A stretch of DNA of 9,769 nt. Source: Streptomycetaceae bacterium (GTDB lineage: Bacteria; Actinomycetota; Actinomycetes; Nanopelagicales; Nanopelagicaceae). Below the pieces are notes generated by a model, which was not told the DNA's origin, ran no database searches, and was given only the letters and a program-made list of their open reading frames with translations. The position numbers were made by a program, and so were the translations under genes. Shown one piece after another: positions 1-6,489 of this stretch; positions within the stretch are counted from its first letter, which is position 1, and each line of letters starts with the position of its first letter. Location: contig JAIYCF010000081.1 of assembly GCA_027488165.1 (NCBI GenBank), positions 1-9,769 on the forward strand. The letters are read 5' to 3'.

Positions 1-783
1 AGCGGCATTACAAACACTTGGGCGGTGAGTTTTGGAGTTAATCAAAATTGGCAGCGCCTTTTCAATATCGGCAAACTCATCTACGTAGACGTGACATACG
101 CCTGCACCAGTTTCGATAGTTGGAACTGTCGATTCATCGACGACCATACGGATTAGCGCAGCACTGCCACGTGGGATAACCAGATCTACTTTGCCGCGTG
201 CGTTAAGCAAAGCTTTAACCGTTGCGCGATCTTCGGATGGAACTAGTTGAATTACCTCTGGTGAAATTTTGGTAGTTGCTAGCGCCTCACGGATAACGGT
301 GACGAGAACTTGGTTGCTAGCCGCAGCTGTTGAAGAGCCACGCAAGAGCGCAGCATTGCCAGACATCAACAAGATCACTGCAGCATCGACCGTGACATTT
401 GGACGCGCTTCATAGACCATGCCGATTACGCCAAATGGAACTGATACTTGTTTCAGGTCTAAACCGTTTGGCAGAGTTGATTGGCGAAGTACCTGTCCGA
501 GCGGATCTGGAAGATCGGCGACCAAACGTGCGCCATTGGCCATTCCCGCAACGCGAGATTCGGTTAGAAGTAAACGATCCTGCATCTGAGGATGCATATC
601 TTCAGCTTTTGCTCGCGCAATATCTTCAGCATTGGCATTTAGAATCTCGGCGCTGCGAGATTCGATTGCTGCAGCGATTGCATACAAGGCCGCCTTGCGT
701 TCGGCGCCTGTTGCGGTAGATAGCGTGCGTGCAGCAGCGCGCGCCTTTAGCGCTAAATCCGAAACAATTTCTACTGCATCCAT
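1..783 (-). CDS. proA: Gamma-glutamyl phosphate reductase, N-terminal part (truncated by window edge)
   Basis: This enzyme carries out the second step of proline synthesis: NADPH-dependent reduction of glutamyl-5-phosphate to glutamate-5-semialdehyde in the cytoplasm. The 261 residues visible belong to the aldehyde dehydrogenase superfamily and match ProA closely. They include VPFGVIGMVYEARPN at about 115-129, an MSGNAALLRGSS stretch at 140-151, VIPRGS at 202-207, and the family signature KTHRPSVCNA at 251-260 holding the expected catalytic Cys258. ProA is usually about 415-430 residues, so roughly 155 C-terminal residues lie beyond the left edge. The start is well bounded: an in-frame TAA lies at 793-795 and the first ATG after it is at 781-783. 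The gene starts 23 bases after the proB stop. No Shine-Dalgarno sequence is visible in that gap, so translation probably depends on ribosomes arriving from proB. Identity is near certain. Confidence 0.96.
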   Translation of the reverse strand, partial: MDAVEIVSDLALKARAAARTLSTATGAERKAALYAIAAAIESRSAEILNANAEDIARAKAEDMHPQMQDRLLLTESRVAGMANGARLVADLPDPLGQVLRQSTLPNGLDLKQVSVPFGVIGMVYEARPNVTVDAAVILLMSGNAALLRGSSTAAASNQVLVTVIREALATTKISPEVIQLVPSEDRATVKALLNARGKVDLVIPRGSAALIRMVVDESTVPTIETGAGVCHVYVDEFADIEKALPILINSKTHRPSVCNAA

Positions 784-806
784 TGGAAAAGTTTATCGGT
801 TTCTAT

Positions 807-1925
807 TTATCCGAGAAGGACTAAATCATCGCGGTGAACTAACTCGCGCTCATATTCAGCGCCAAGGGTTGCCGCCAGTTCCTTTGTCGAACGCCCCAGC
901 ATCTGTGGGATTTCATCTGAATCAAATGCCACCAAACCACGCGCAATTACTTTCTTTTCTGCGCTAATTAGTTCAACAGTATCTCCGGCGATGAATTCGC
1001 CCTCAACAGCCGTAACTCCAGCAGGCAACAGGGAAACTCCTCTTTCAAGAATTGCTGTAACTGCACCGGAATCAAGAATTAAACGACCACGTGGAGTTGA
1101 TGCATGTGCCAACCAGAGCAGGCGAGAGGTAGAACGGGTTCCGTGAGAAGCAAAGAAAGTACCGACTTCAGCTCCGGATAACGCAGTTGCTGCGTTGGCT
1201 AGCGATGTGAGCAACATCGGCGTTCCTGCACCTGTGGAAATGCGTGCGGCTTCAATTTTGGTAACCATTCCCCCGCTACCAACGCCAGCAGAACCTGCAC
1301 CGCCAATATCAAAGTTTTCAATATCGGCGATGTGATCGACAAATGAAATTGCCTTAGCGCCCGCCTGTGAAGGTGGGGCATCGTAAAGCGCATCAACATC
1401 TGAAACCAGCACGAGTAAATCAGCGCCGATTAGCAGTGACACAAGGGCTGCCAAACGATCGTTATCGCCGAAGCGGATCTCTTGCGTTCCAACTGAATCG
1501 TTCTCGTTGATAATCGGCACGACTCCGAGTGAAAGTAACTTATTTAAAGTCTGTTGTGCGTTCTGATAGTGCGAACGACGAACCACATCTTCTGTAGTCA
1601 ATAGCACCTGCGAAGAAACCAAGTTATGGCGCGAAAAGTTCTCGTTGTACTTTGCAATAAGTAAGCCTTGGCCAACCGAGGCTGCCGCTTGTTGTGTTGC
1701 TAAATCTTTAGGGCGGGTCGTAAGTCCAAGTGGAGCAAGGCCGGCCGCAATCGCACCCGAAGAAACCAGAACAACTTCAGCGCCACGCGCGCGTAGTTGG
1801 GCCACTGAATCAACGATTTGTGAAACTGCTTGGCTATCTAGCGCTGAACCCGCAGAACCAGTTAGTGAAGATGAACCAATTTTAATGACGACGCGTTTCG
1901 CATTCGTGACTGCGCTGCGGTTCAT
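807..1925 (-). CDS. proB: Glutamate 5-kinase (amino acid kinase domain plus PUA domain)
   Basis: This enzyme phosphorylates L-glutamate with ATP to glutamyl-5-phosphate, the committed and normally proline-inhibited step of proline synthesis. The 372 residues match the usual length of the two-domain form. The amino acid kinase domain covers about 10-255. It has the nucleotide-binding start VVIKIGSSSLT (12-22, Lys15), VLVSSGAIAAG (53-62), the glutamate-site stretch NENDSV (140-145) followed by FGDNDRLAA (152-160), VSDVDALYD (174-182), and GSGGMVTKIEAA (216-227) with the probable catalytic Lys223. A C-terminal PUA domain covers about 278-352 (RGRLILDSGAV, then GEFIAGDTVEL). The ATG follows the obgE TAA with no base between them and is served by AGAGGA seven bases upstream, inside the end of obgE. 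Co-transcription and translational coupling with obgE are therefore likely. proA follows after 23 bases. No key residue appears to be missing. Confidence 0.97.
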   Translation of the reverse strand: MNRSAVTNAKRVVIKIGSSSLTGSAGSALDSQAVSQIVDSVAQLRARGAEVVLVSSGAIAAGLAPLGLTTRPKDLATQQAAASVGQGLLIAKYNENFSRHNLVSSQVLLTTEDVVRRSHYQNAQQTLNKLLSLGVVPIINENDSVGTQEIRFGDNDRLAALVSLLIGADLLVLVSDVDALYDAPPSQAGAKAISFVDHIADIENFDIGGAGSAGVGSGGMVTKIEAARISTGAGTPMLLTSLANAATALSGAEVGTFFASHGTRSTSRLLWLAHASTPRGRLILDSGAVTAILERGVSLLPAGVTAVEGEFIAGDTVELISAEKKVIARGLVAFDSDEIPQMLGRSTKELAATLGAEYERELVHRDDLVLLG

Positions 1926-3416
1926 TTACTTATCCTCTACTGGTTTTGGATCCGTTAAGCGTGGAGTATGTGGGTCCTCCACGTTGTACTCCCATTGTTG
2001 CGCAATTTCTTCATCGCTTAGTTGATCGACAACACGTTCTTCTACAACCCAGGCGCCTTCTAGGCGTGAATCTTCACCACGGCGATGCAAGTGGCCAGCT
2101 AATTGTTCTGCGCCGGCTTCGATTGTTGGCTCCCATTCGAAGACAACTTCATTATCGCCAGAGCCGATACGTACTTCGCTTCCGGCAACCGCTCCCTGCT
2201 TAAACAATTCTTTTTCAACTCCGAGCTGGGCTAGGCGATCTGCCAAGTAACCAATTGCTTCTGCGTTCTTAAAGTTAGTCTGGCGAACCCAACGAACAAC
2301 TTTCTGTCCACGCACGCTAAATGAACCATCGGCATTTGCGCGAACGGTGAATCCAGAATCATCAACTGCAGTTGGGCGCAAGATAATGCGAGTGCGTTCT
2401 TCGGTTGCCGCTTCAGCGCGAGCTTTCTGTACTAAGCGCGCCATGGCGTAGAGAAGTTCAGTTAGACCCGCACGGCTTGCAGCAGAGACTGGGTAAACCT
2501 CATATCCCTTATCGCGCAAAGTTTGCGCCACCATATCGGCCATCGCCTGGCCATCAGGTAAATCAATTTTATTTAGCGCAATAATGCGAACGCGATCTTC
2601 GAGACCGCCGTACTGTGCGAGTTCGGATTCAATAATTTCGAGATCGGTAATTGGATTGCGATCAGTTTCTAGCGTTCCGCAATCGAGTACATGAACAAGC
2701 GCCACGCAGCGTTCGACGTGGCGTAAGAACTCAAGGCCCAAGCCTTTACCTTGTGATGCACCTGGGATTAGCCCTGGAACATCTGCCACAGTAAAGCGAG
2801 TGTCTCCTGCTTGAACAACACCCAAGTTTGGAACGAGGGTTGTAAATGGATAGTCAGCGATCTTTGGGCGCGCAGCTGAGATCGCTGCGATCAGCGAAGA
2901 TTTTCCAGCACTTGGATATCCAACAAGGGCAATGTCGGCAACTGATTTAAGCTCTAAATAAAGTGTGCGTTCTTCACCTGGTTCGCCAAGGAGCGCAAAA
3001 CCTGGAGCGCGACGTTTTGAAGATGAGAGCGCTAAGTTGCCGAGGCCACCATGTCCACCTTGTGCAGCGAGAAATGTTGTGCCGACGCCAATTAAATCTG
3101 CGAGTTGGTTCCCTTTATCGTCGAAAACAACTGTGCCATTTGGAACAGGAAGAATTAAATCTTCGCCGTATGTGCCATCTTTACGATCGCCATAACCTTG
3201 CGAACCAGATGTTGCTTTGCGGTGTGGAGAATGGTGAAAATCAAGAAGTGTTGTAACGCTGGAATCGACGATCAAGATAATGTCGCCGCCGCGTCCACCG
3301 TTACCGCCATCTGGGCCGCCTAGTGGTTTAAATTTTTCGCGCTTAACAGAGACGCAACCATCGCCACCTTTTCCGGCAGCGGCATAGAGCGTTACGCGAT
3401 CAACGAATGTTGTCAT
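1926..3416 (-). CDS. obgE: Obg family GTPase (Obg/CgtA)
   Basis: Obg is an essential GTPase that associates with the 50S subunit. It takes part in ribosome assembly and in stringent or growth control in many bacteria. The 496 residues show the glycine-rich Obg fold at about 2-158 (KGGDG, GGPDGGNGGRGG, GGHGGLGN). The G domain follows, with G1 GYPSAGKSS (166-174), G2 FTTL (191-194), G3 DVPG (212-215), G4 NKID (282-285) and G5 SA (311-312). A C-terminal OCT-type domain runs from about 342 to 430. After it comes an acidic tail of about 65 residues, so the protein is longer than the roughly 390-430 of E. coli and Bacillus. Long C-terminal tails are usual in actinobacterial Obg. The ATG start has GGGAG nine bases upstream. 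A strong terminator lies between rpmA and this gene, so obgE needs read-through or its own promoter; I could not identify a convincing one in the 48 bases after the terminator. The stop directly abuts proB. Confidence 0.97.
   Translation of the reverse strand: MTTFVDRVTLYAAAGKGGDGCVSVKREKFKPLGGPDGGNGGRGGDIILIVDSSVTTLLDFHHSPHRKATSGSQGYGDRKDGTYGEDLILPVPNGTVVFDDKGNQLADLIGVGTTFLAAQGGHGGLGNLALSSSKRRAPGFALLGEPGEERTLYLELKSVADIALVGYPSAGKSSLIAAISAARPKIADYPFTTLVPNLGVVQAGDTRFTVADVPGLIPGASQGKGLGLEFLRHVERCVALVHVLDCGTLETDRNPITDLEIIESELAQYGGLEDRVRIIALNKIDLPDGQAMADMVAQTLRDKGYEVYPVSAASRAGLTELLYAMARLVQKARAEAATEERTRIILRPTAVDDSGFTVRANADGSFSVRGQKVVRWVRQTNFKNAEAIGYLADRLAQLGVEKELFKQGAVAGSEVRIGSGDNEVVFEWEPTIEAGAEQLAGHLHRRGEDSRLEGAWVVEERVVDQLSDEEIAQQWEYNVEDPHTPRLTDPKPVEDK
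1933..1938 (-). promoter_or_regulatory. Ribosome binding site for proB inside the obgE 3' end
   Basis: The minus strand reads AGAGGA here, ending seven bases before the proB ATG. The obgE TAA (1926-1928) sits between this site and the proB start, so a ribosome terminating on obgE is already positioned on the proB signal. This fixes the proB start and points to coupled translation. Confidence 0.7.
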
Positions 3417-3464
3417 CTCTTAACGCTCCCTTCTAGTTTGAAATATGAAAACTGCTTGATAAAT

Positions 3465-3496
3465 AAAAAGAGCGAGCCACGAACGCGGCTCGCTCT
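3465..3496 (-). terminator. Intrinsic terminator after rpmA
   Basis: On the minus strand a ten-pair GC-rich stem, AGAGCGAGCC with GGCTCGCTCT (3487-3496 pairing with 3469-3478), closes an eight-base loop. It is followed directly by TTTTATTT. It begins 16 bases after the rpmA stop and 52 bases before the obgE start. The T-tract lies only on the minus-strand exit side, so it terminates transcription coming from rplU-rpmA. It marks the end of the ribosomal protein unit, though partial read-through into obgE remains possible because obgE is close and in the same direction. Confidence 0.88.
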
Positions 3497-3512
3497 CTTT
3501 GAGAAACCTAAA

Positions 3513-3770
3513 TTAAGCGACCGGTGCAACCACGTTCACTACACGGCGACCGCGAGCGCGACCGAATTCAACTGCTCCTGCAGCTAGTGCAAAGAGAGTG
3601 TCATCCTTACCGCGACCAACGTTCTTGCCTGGGTGGAAATATGTTCCGCGTTGACGAACCAAAATTTCACCAGCGTTTACTTCTTGTCCGCCAAAGCGCT
3701 TGATACCGAGGTATTGCGGATTGGAATCGCGACCGTTACGTGTCGAGGAGACACCCTTCTTACTTGCCAT
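3513..3770 (-). CDS. rpmA: 50S ribosomal protein L27
   Basis: L27 is a bacterial 50S protein whose N-terminal tail reaches toward the peptidyl transferase centre and the tRNA acceptor ends. The 85 residues have the expected length. They show the family pattern: MASKKG start, then NGRDSNPQYLGIKRFGGQ at 12-29, then RQRGTYFHPGKNVGRGKDDTL at about 39-59. The conserved N-terminal lysines follow the initiator directly, so this is the form without the cleavable extension that Firmicutes L27 carries. The ATG start is 11 bases after the rplU stop, with AAGGGG overlapping the end of rplU as its ribosome binding site. It is co-transcribed with rplU and followed closely by a strong intrinsic terminator. 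Confidence 0.98.
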   Translation of the reverse strand: MASKKGVSSTRNGRDSNPQYLGIKRFGGQEVNAGEILVRQRGTYFHPGKNVGRGKDDTLFALAAGAVEFGRARGRRVVNVVAPVA

Positions 3771-3781
3771 TGTTCAGCCCC

Positions 3782-4096
3782 TTATTTCACGCCGCTGATT
3801 GCGGTGATCTTGACTCGAGTTTGCTGTGCACGGAAACCTTGACGACGACGGTAACCGGTCTTGTTCATGTAACGAAGGATGTCGATCTTTGGACCTTTTA
3901 CTTCGTCAATTACTTCACCGGTAACTTTTACACCGCTAAGAACTTTTGCATCGGTTGTAACGCTGGCACCGTCTACTACAAGTAGCGCAGGGAAAGATAC
4001 GGTTGCACCAGCAGCCTGGTCGATGCGATCGACAGTGATGGTTTCACCAACGGTGACTTTCTCCTGGCGTCCGCCAGCTTTAACGATTGCGTACAC
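3782..4096 (-). CDS. rplU: 50S ribosomal protein L21 (GTG start)
   Basis: L21 is a 50S subunit protein that binds 23S rRNA. The 104 residues match the usual length. The family start MYAIVKAGGRQ is present, as are VGETITVDRI near 16-25 and the basic C-terminal signature TGYRRRQGFRAQQTRVKI at about 80-97. The initiator codon is GTG (4094-4096), preceded by GGAG eight bases upstream. This is the only choice that gives the conserved N-terminus, so the start is secure. It is first in the short rplU-rpmA unit, with rpmA 11 bases downstream. A candidate promoter lies in the 106-base gap behind it, giving a leader of about 58 bases. That leader contains a weak GCCC/GGGC hairpin near 4130-4141. Confidence 0.98.
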   Translation of the reverse strand: MYAIVKAGGRQEKVTVGETITVDRIDQAAGATVSFPALLVVDGASVTTDAKVLSGVKVTGEVIDEVKGPKIDILRYMNKTGYRRRQGFRAQQTRVKITAISGVK

Positions 4097-4104
4097 GATT
4101 CTTG

Positions 4105-4108
4105 CTCC
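4105..4108 (-). promoter_or_regulatory. Ribosome binding site deciding the GTG start of rplU
   Basis: The minus strand reads GGAG here, eight bases before the GTG at 4094-4096. This supports GTG as the initiator of L21 and explains why a search for ATG alone would miss the true start. Confidence 0.65.
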
Positions 4109-4157
4109 AGTTCAGTTCACGCTCATGAGGCCCAGGTGGGCTTCTTTCGAGCAGAGG

Positions 4158-4184
4158 CTAAGGGTACGGATTTCGTACCCCTAG
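4158..4184 (-). repeat. Inverted repeat between rne and rplU, overlapping the promoter spacer and -10
   Basis: Bases 4158-4168 pair with 4174-4184, leaving a five-base loop. The core is GGGTACG/CGTACCC. Written as minus-strand RNA, all 11 positions can pair, one as G·U; written as plus-strand RNA that position is an A·C mismatch. The structure begins 18 bases after the rne stop. No U-tract follows, so it is not a standard intrinsic terminator. It could be a 3'-end stabilising or processing hairpin for rne mRNA, or an operator over the rplU promoter. The sequence does not decide between them. Confidence 0.6.
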
Positions 4185-4190
4185 GGTCAA
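4161..4190 (-). promoter_or_regulatory. Candidate housekeeping promoter of rplU-rpmA
   Basis: The minus strand carries TTGACC (4185-4190) as a -35 and TACCCT (4161-4166) as a -10, separated by 18 bases. The -10 fits the TAnnnT pattern common in actinobacterial sigma-70 type promoters, and the -35 is close to TTGACA. Transcription would begin near 4154, about 58 bases before the rplU GTG. The placement between the rne stop and rplU is what is expected for a strongly expressed ribosomal protein unit. This is read from motif match only. Confidence 0.55.
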
Positions 4191-4202
4191 ATTGAGGCTT
4201 TT

Positions 4203-6407
4203 CTAGGCGGTGATGATCCCGCTGGAAGCAGCCCTACGACGACGACGTCCGGCTGGCTTGGCTTCTACTTCTACATCCTCATCTACCTCAGTTTTTGAAG
4301 ACGTTTCAGTATCAGTCTCTTCAGTATTTAAAGTCTCATCGAATTCATGTTCGGTTGCCTCTGATTCATCAGCATCGTCATGTGATGCTGATTGAGAATT
4401 TACTTGTGGCATCGGCGCCTTCATCTTTACCGGCTCCATATGGATATGGATTCCGCGTCCTGCACAAGAATCGCAAGTTGTTGAGAAGGCTTCGATCAAA
4501 CCTTGGCCAACGCGCTTACGAGTCATTTGCACCAAGCCAAGTGAAGTTACTTCTGCAACCTGATGCTTGGTGCGATCGCGACCGAGACATTCAACGAGGC
4601 GACGAAGTACTGCATCACGGTTTGATTCAAGAACCATATCGATAAAGTCGATTACGATGATTCCGCCAAGGTCGCGCAGGCGAAGTTGACGGGCGATTTC
4701 TTCGGCAGCTTCCAAGTTGTTCTTGGTAACAGTTTCTTCGAGGTTTCCACCCTTACCGATGAATTTACCGGTGTTAACGTCGATAACGATCATCGCTTCA
4801 GTGCGATCAATAACTAAAGAACCACCTGATGGCAGATAAACCTTGCGATCAAATGCCTTTGCTAGTTGTTCTTCAACACGGAAGTCAGCAAAGAGATCGC
4901 CAGTTCCGGTGTACTTCTCAAGCTTGGTAACAAGTTCAGGAGCAATGGATCCTAGGTAAGAACTGATCTCTTCCCATGCTTCATTGCCTTGAATAGTTAG
5001 CTTGCGGAAATCTTCGTTGAAGATATCGCGAATAACGCGCACTGCTAGATCTGGCTCTGAAAGCAGAAGTGCCGGTGCGTGGAAGTTTGGATTTTCTGAT
5101 TTCTGATAAATATCTTCCCATTGCGCCTTTAGGCGTGCGACATCGTTGGTGAGTTCTTCTTCGCTAACGCCTTCAGCAGCGGTGCGAACAATTACGCCCG
5201 CTTCTTCAGGAATTAAGTTCTTTAAGATCGCCTTTAGTCGGGTGCGTTCTGATTCAGGAAGGCGCTTTGAAATACCGCTCATTCCGCCGCCAGGAACATA
5301 GACAACATAACGACCAGGAAGTGAGATCTGGCTAGTTAAGCGCGCACCCTTTTGACCGATTGGATCTTTAGTAACTTGTACAAGAACAGGTTGACCTGTC
5401 TTTAGAACCATTTCAATTTTACGAGGTTGCGTCTCTGAGATACCTGCGGCATCCCAGTTAACTTCACCGGCATATAGAACTGCGTTGCGGCCCTTACCAA
5501 TATCAACGAAGGCAGCTTCCATTGATGGAAGAACGTTTTGAACACGACCGAGATAAACGTTTCCGACGTAAGAAACGTTGGCGTTACGGTTTACATAGTG
5601 CTCAACCATGACTTTATCTTCGATAACAGCGATCTGAATGCGATCACCAATCTGGCGAACCACCATCTCGCGATCAACATTTTCGCGACGCGCTAGAAAT
5701 TCTCCATCAGTAATGATTGTTCCGCGACGGCGATATGGCTCGCGGTAATCTCCGCGACTGTCATTTCGATTGTCACTACGTCCCCCACGATCGCGATCGC
5801 GACCACGGCTACGTGTTCCACGTTCGTTTCGATCTGGGCGCGCAGGACGCTCGGTACGTTCGCGGACTTCGCGGACCTTAACAACTGTAATTACGCCATC
5901 TTCATCAACAATCTCGCCAGGTGTTACTCCTTCGCCAGTTGCACGACGGCGACGGCGACGGCGATGAGTTGCACCTTCTGCAGAATCTTCGCTGGATTCA
6001 TCTGAAGCATCTGAACCCTCTTCTGCGCTGCTTGCGTCTGTGCCATCAGCGTTCGGCTTGCGACGACCACGTCCACCACGACGGCGACGGCGATTGCGTC
6101 CACCGCGTCCATCTGAATCATCAGCGTCGGCAGAATCAGGCGCTGCTGCAGAAGTGCTCACCTTCTCGTCAGAACCGCTTTCGGCTTCGACTTTCTTTGC
6201 GCTCTTCTTTGAAACAGCCTTAGGGGCTTTCTCAACTGGAGCTGCTTGAAAAATTGGGACAGGAATCGAAGGAGCTTTCTTCTTCGATTTACTTTCAACC
6301 GCCTCGACTGCCGGGGTTGCTTCAACATCTGCGCTTACTTCGGCAGATTTCTTCTTGCTTGTCTTTTTCACCGCACGTTTGCGCGGTGACTTTGGCTCAA
6401 TCGCCAT
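4203..6407 (-). CDS. rne: Ribonuclease E/G family endoribonuclease
   Basis: This endoribonuclease cuts single-stranded AU-rich RNA in mRNA decay and in rRNA and tRNA maturation. Of 734 residues, about 1-230 are a disordered tail. It starts lysine and alanine rich and then alternates arginine runs (106-110, 149-155) with acidic serine-rich segments. The catalytic core runs from about 245 to 655. It has an S1-like domain (VGNVYLGRVQNVLPSMEAAFVDIG, 281-304), the metal-binding site VIDVNTG (541-547, Asp543 and Asn545), and IVIDFIDM (584-591, Asp587). The zinc-link motif CDSCAGRG has Cys645 and Cys648. An acidic segment and a final arginine cluster (721-725) end the protein. The long N-terminal extension and short C-terminus fit actinobacterial RNase E/G rather than E. 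coli RNase E. The ATG start has GAGG ten bases upstream. Whether to call it rne or rng is a naming question. Confidence 0.96.
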   Translation of the reverse strand: MAIEPKSPRKRAVKKTSKKKSAEVSADVEATPAVEAVESKSKKKAPSIPVPIFQAAPVEKAPKAVSKKSAKKVEAESGSDEKVSTSAAAPDSADADDSDGRGGRNRRRRRGGRGRRKPNADGTDASSAEEGSDASDESSEDSAEGATHRRRRRRRATGEGVTPGEIVDEDGVITVVKVREVRERTERPARPDRNERGTRSRGRDRDRGGRSDNRNDSRGDYREPYRRRGTIITDGEFLARRENVDREMVVRQIGDRIQIAVIEDKVMVEHYVNRNANVSYVGNVYLGRVQNVLPSMEAAFVDIGKGRNAVLYAGEVNWDAAGISETQPRKIEMVLKTGQPVLVQVTKDPIGQKGARLTSQISLPGRYVVYVPGGGMSGISKRLPESERTRLKAILKNLIPEEAGVIVRTAAEGVSEEELTNDVARLKAQWEDIYQKSENPNFHAPALLLSEPDLAVRVIRDIFNEDFRKLTIQGNEAWEEISSYLGSIAPELVTKLEKYTGTGDLFADFRVEEQLAKAFDRKVYLPSGGSLVIDRTEAMIVIDVNTGKFIGKGGNLEETVTKNNLEAAEEIARQLRLRDLGGIIVIDFIDMVLESNRDAVLRRLVECLGRDRTKHQVAEVTSLGLVQMTRKRVGQGLIEAFSTTCDSCAGRGIHIHMEPVKMKAPMPQVNSQSASHDDADESEATEHEFDETLNTEETDTETSSKTEVDEDVEVEAKPAGRRRRRAASSGIITA

Positions 6408-6424
6408 GGCACCAAATCCTCTAT

Positions 6425-6440
6425 GCGTTTAATTAAACGC
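6425..6440. repeat. Perfect 16-base palindrome just upstream of rne
   Basis: The sequence GCGTTTAATTAAACGC is its own reverse complement over all 16 bases. It ends 17 bases before the rne ATG and just upstream of the GAGG ribosome binding site. As DNA it looks like a homodimer operator. As RNA it would form a six-pair stem with an AAUU loop close to the ribosome binding site. On the minus strand it also contains TTTAAT, which could serve as a weak -10, but the only upstream -35-like sequence (TTGAGT) is 19 bases away. Confidence 0.7.
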
Positions 6441-6469
6441 GCTCTGGCTTGTAGATACTCAACTAGCTA

Positions 6470-6489
6470 GCGCCCCGAACGGGATGCGC
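6470..6489 (-). repeat. GC-rich bulged inverted repeat upstream of rne
   Basis: On the minus strand GCGC-AT-CCC pairs with GGG-GCGC across a GTTC loop, giving seven G-C pairs interrupted by a two-base bulge. No T-tract follows, so it is not an intrinsic terminator. It lies about 62 bases before the rne start and may belong to the rne 5' leader if transcription starts upstream of it. Confidence 0.4.

Noticed and set aside
1199..2025. Open frames on both strands overlapping proB and the end of obgE
   Set aside because: They overlap well-conserved enzymes, have no recognisable domain and show arginine, histidine and proline-rich shadow composition.
3879..4184. Plus-strand frame opposite rplU and into the rne-rplU gap
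   Set aside because: It is antisense to L21, shows no family resemblance, and covers the candidate rplU promoter. It is best explained as a shadow frame.
4158..4184. Inverted repeat as an intrinsic terminator of rne
   Set aside because: The stem is good, but on the minus strand it is followed by TTAGCC-like mixed sequence rather than a T-tract, so it is listed as an inverted repeat only.
5693..6249. Several open frames across the arginine-rich part of rne
   Set aside because: The repetitive CGN and GAN codons leave few stops in the other frames. The resulting translations are low-complexity and carry no conserved motif.
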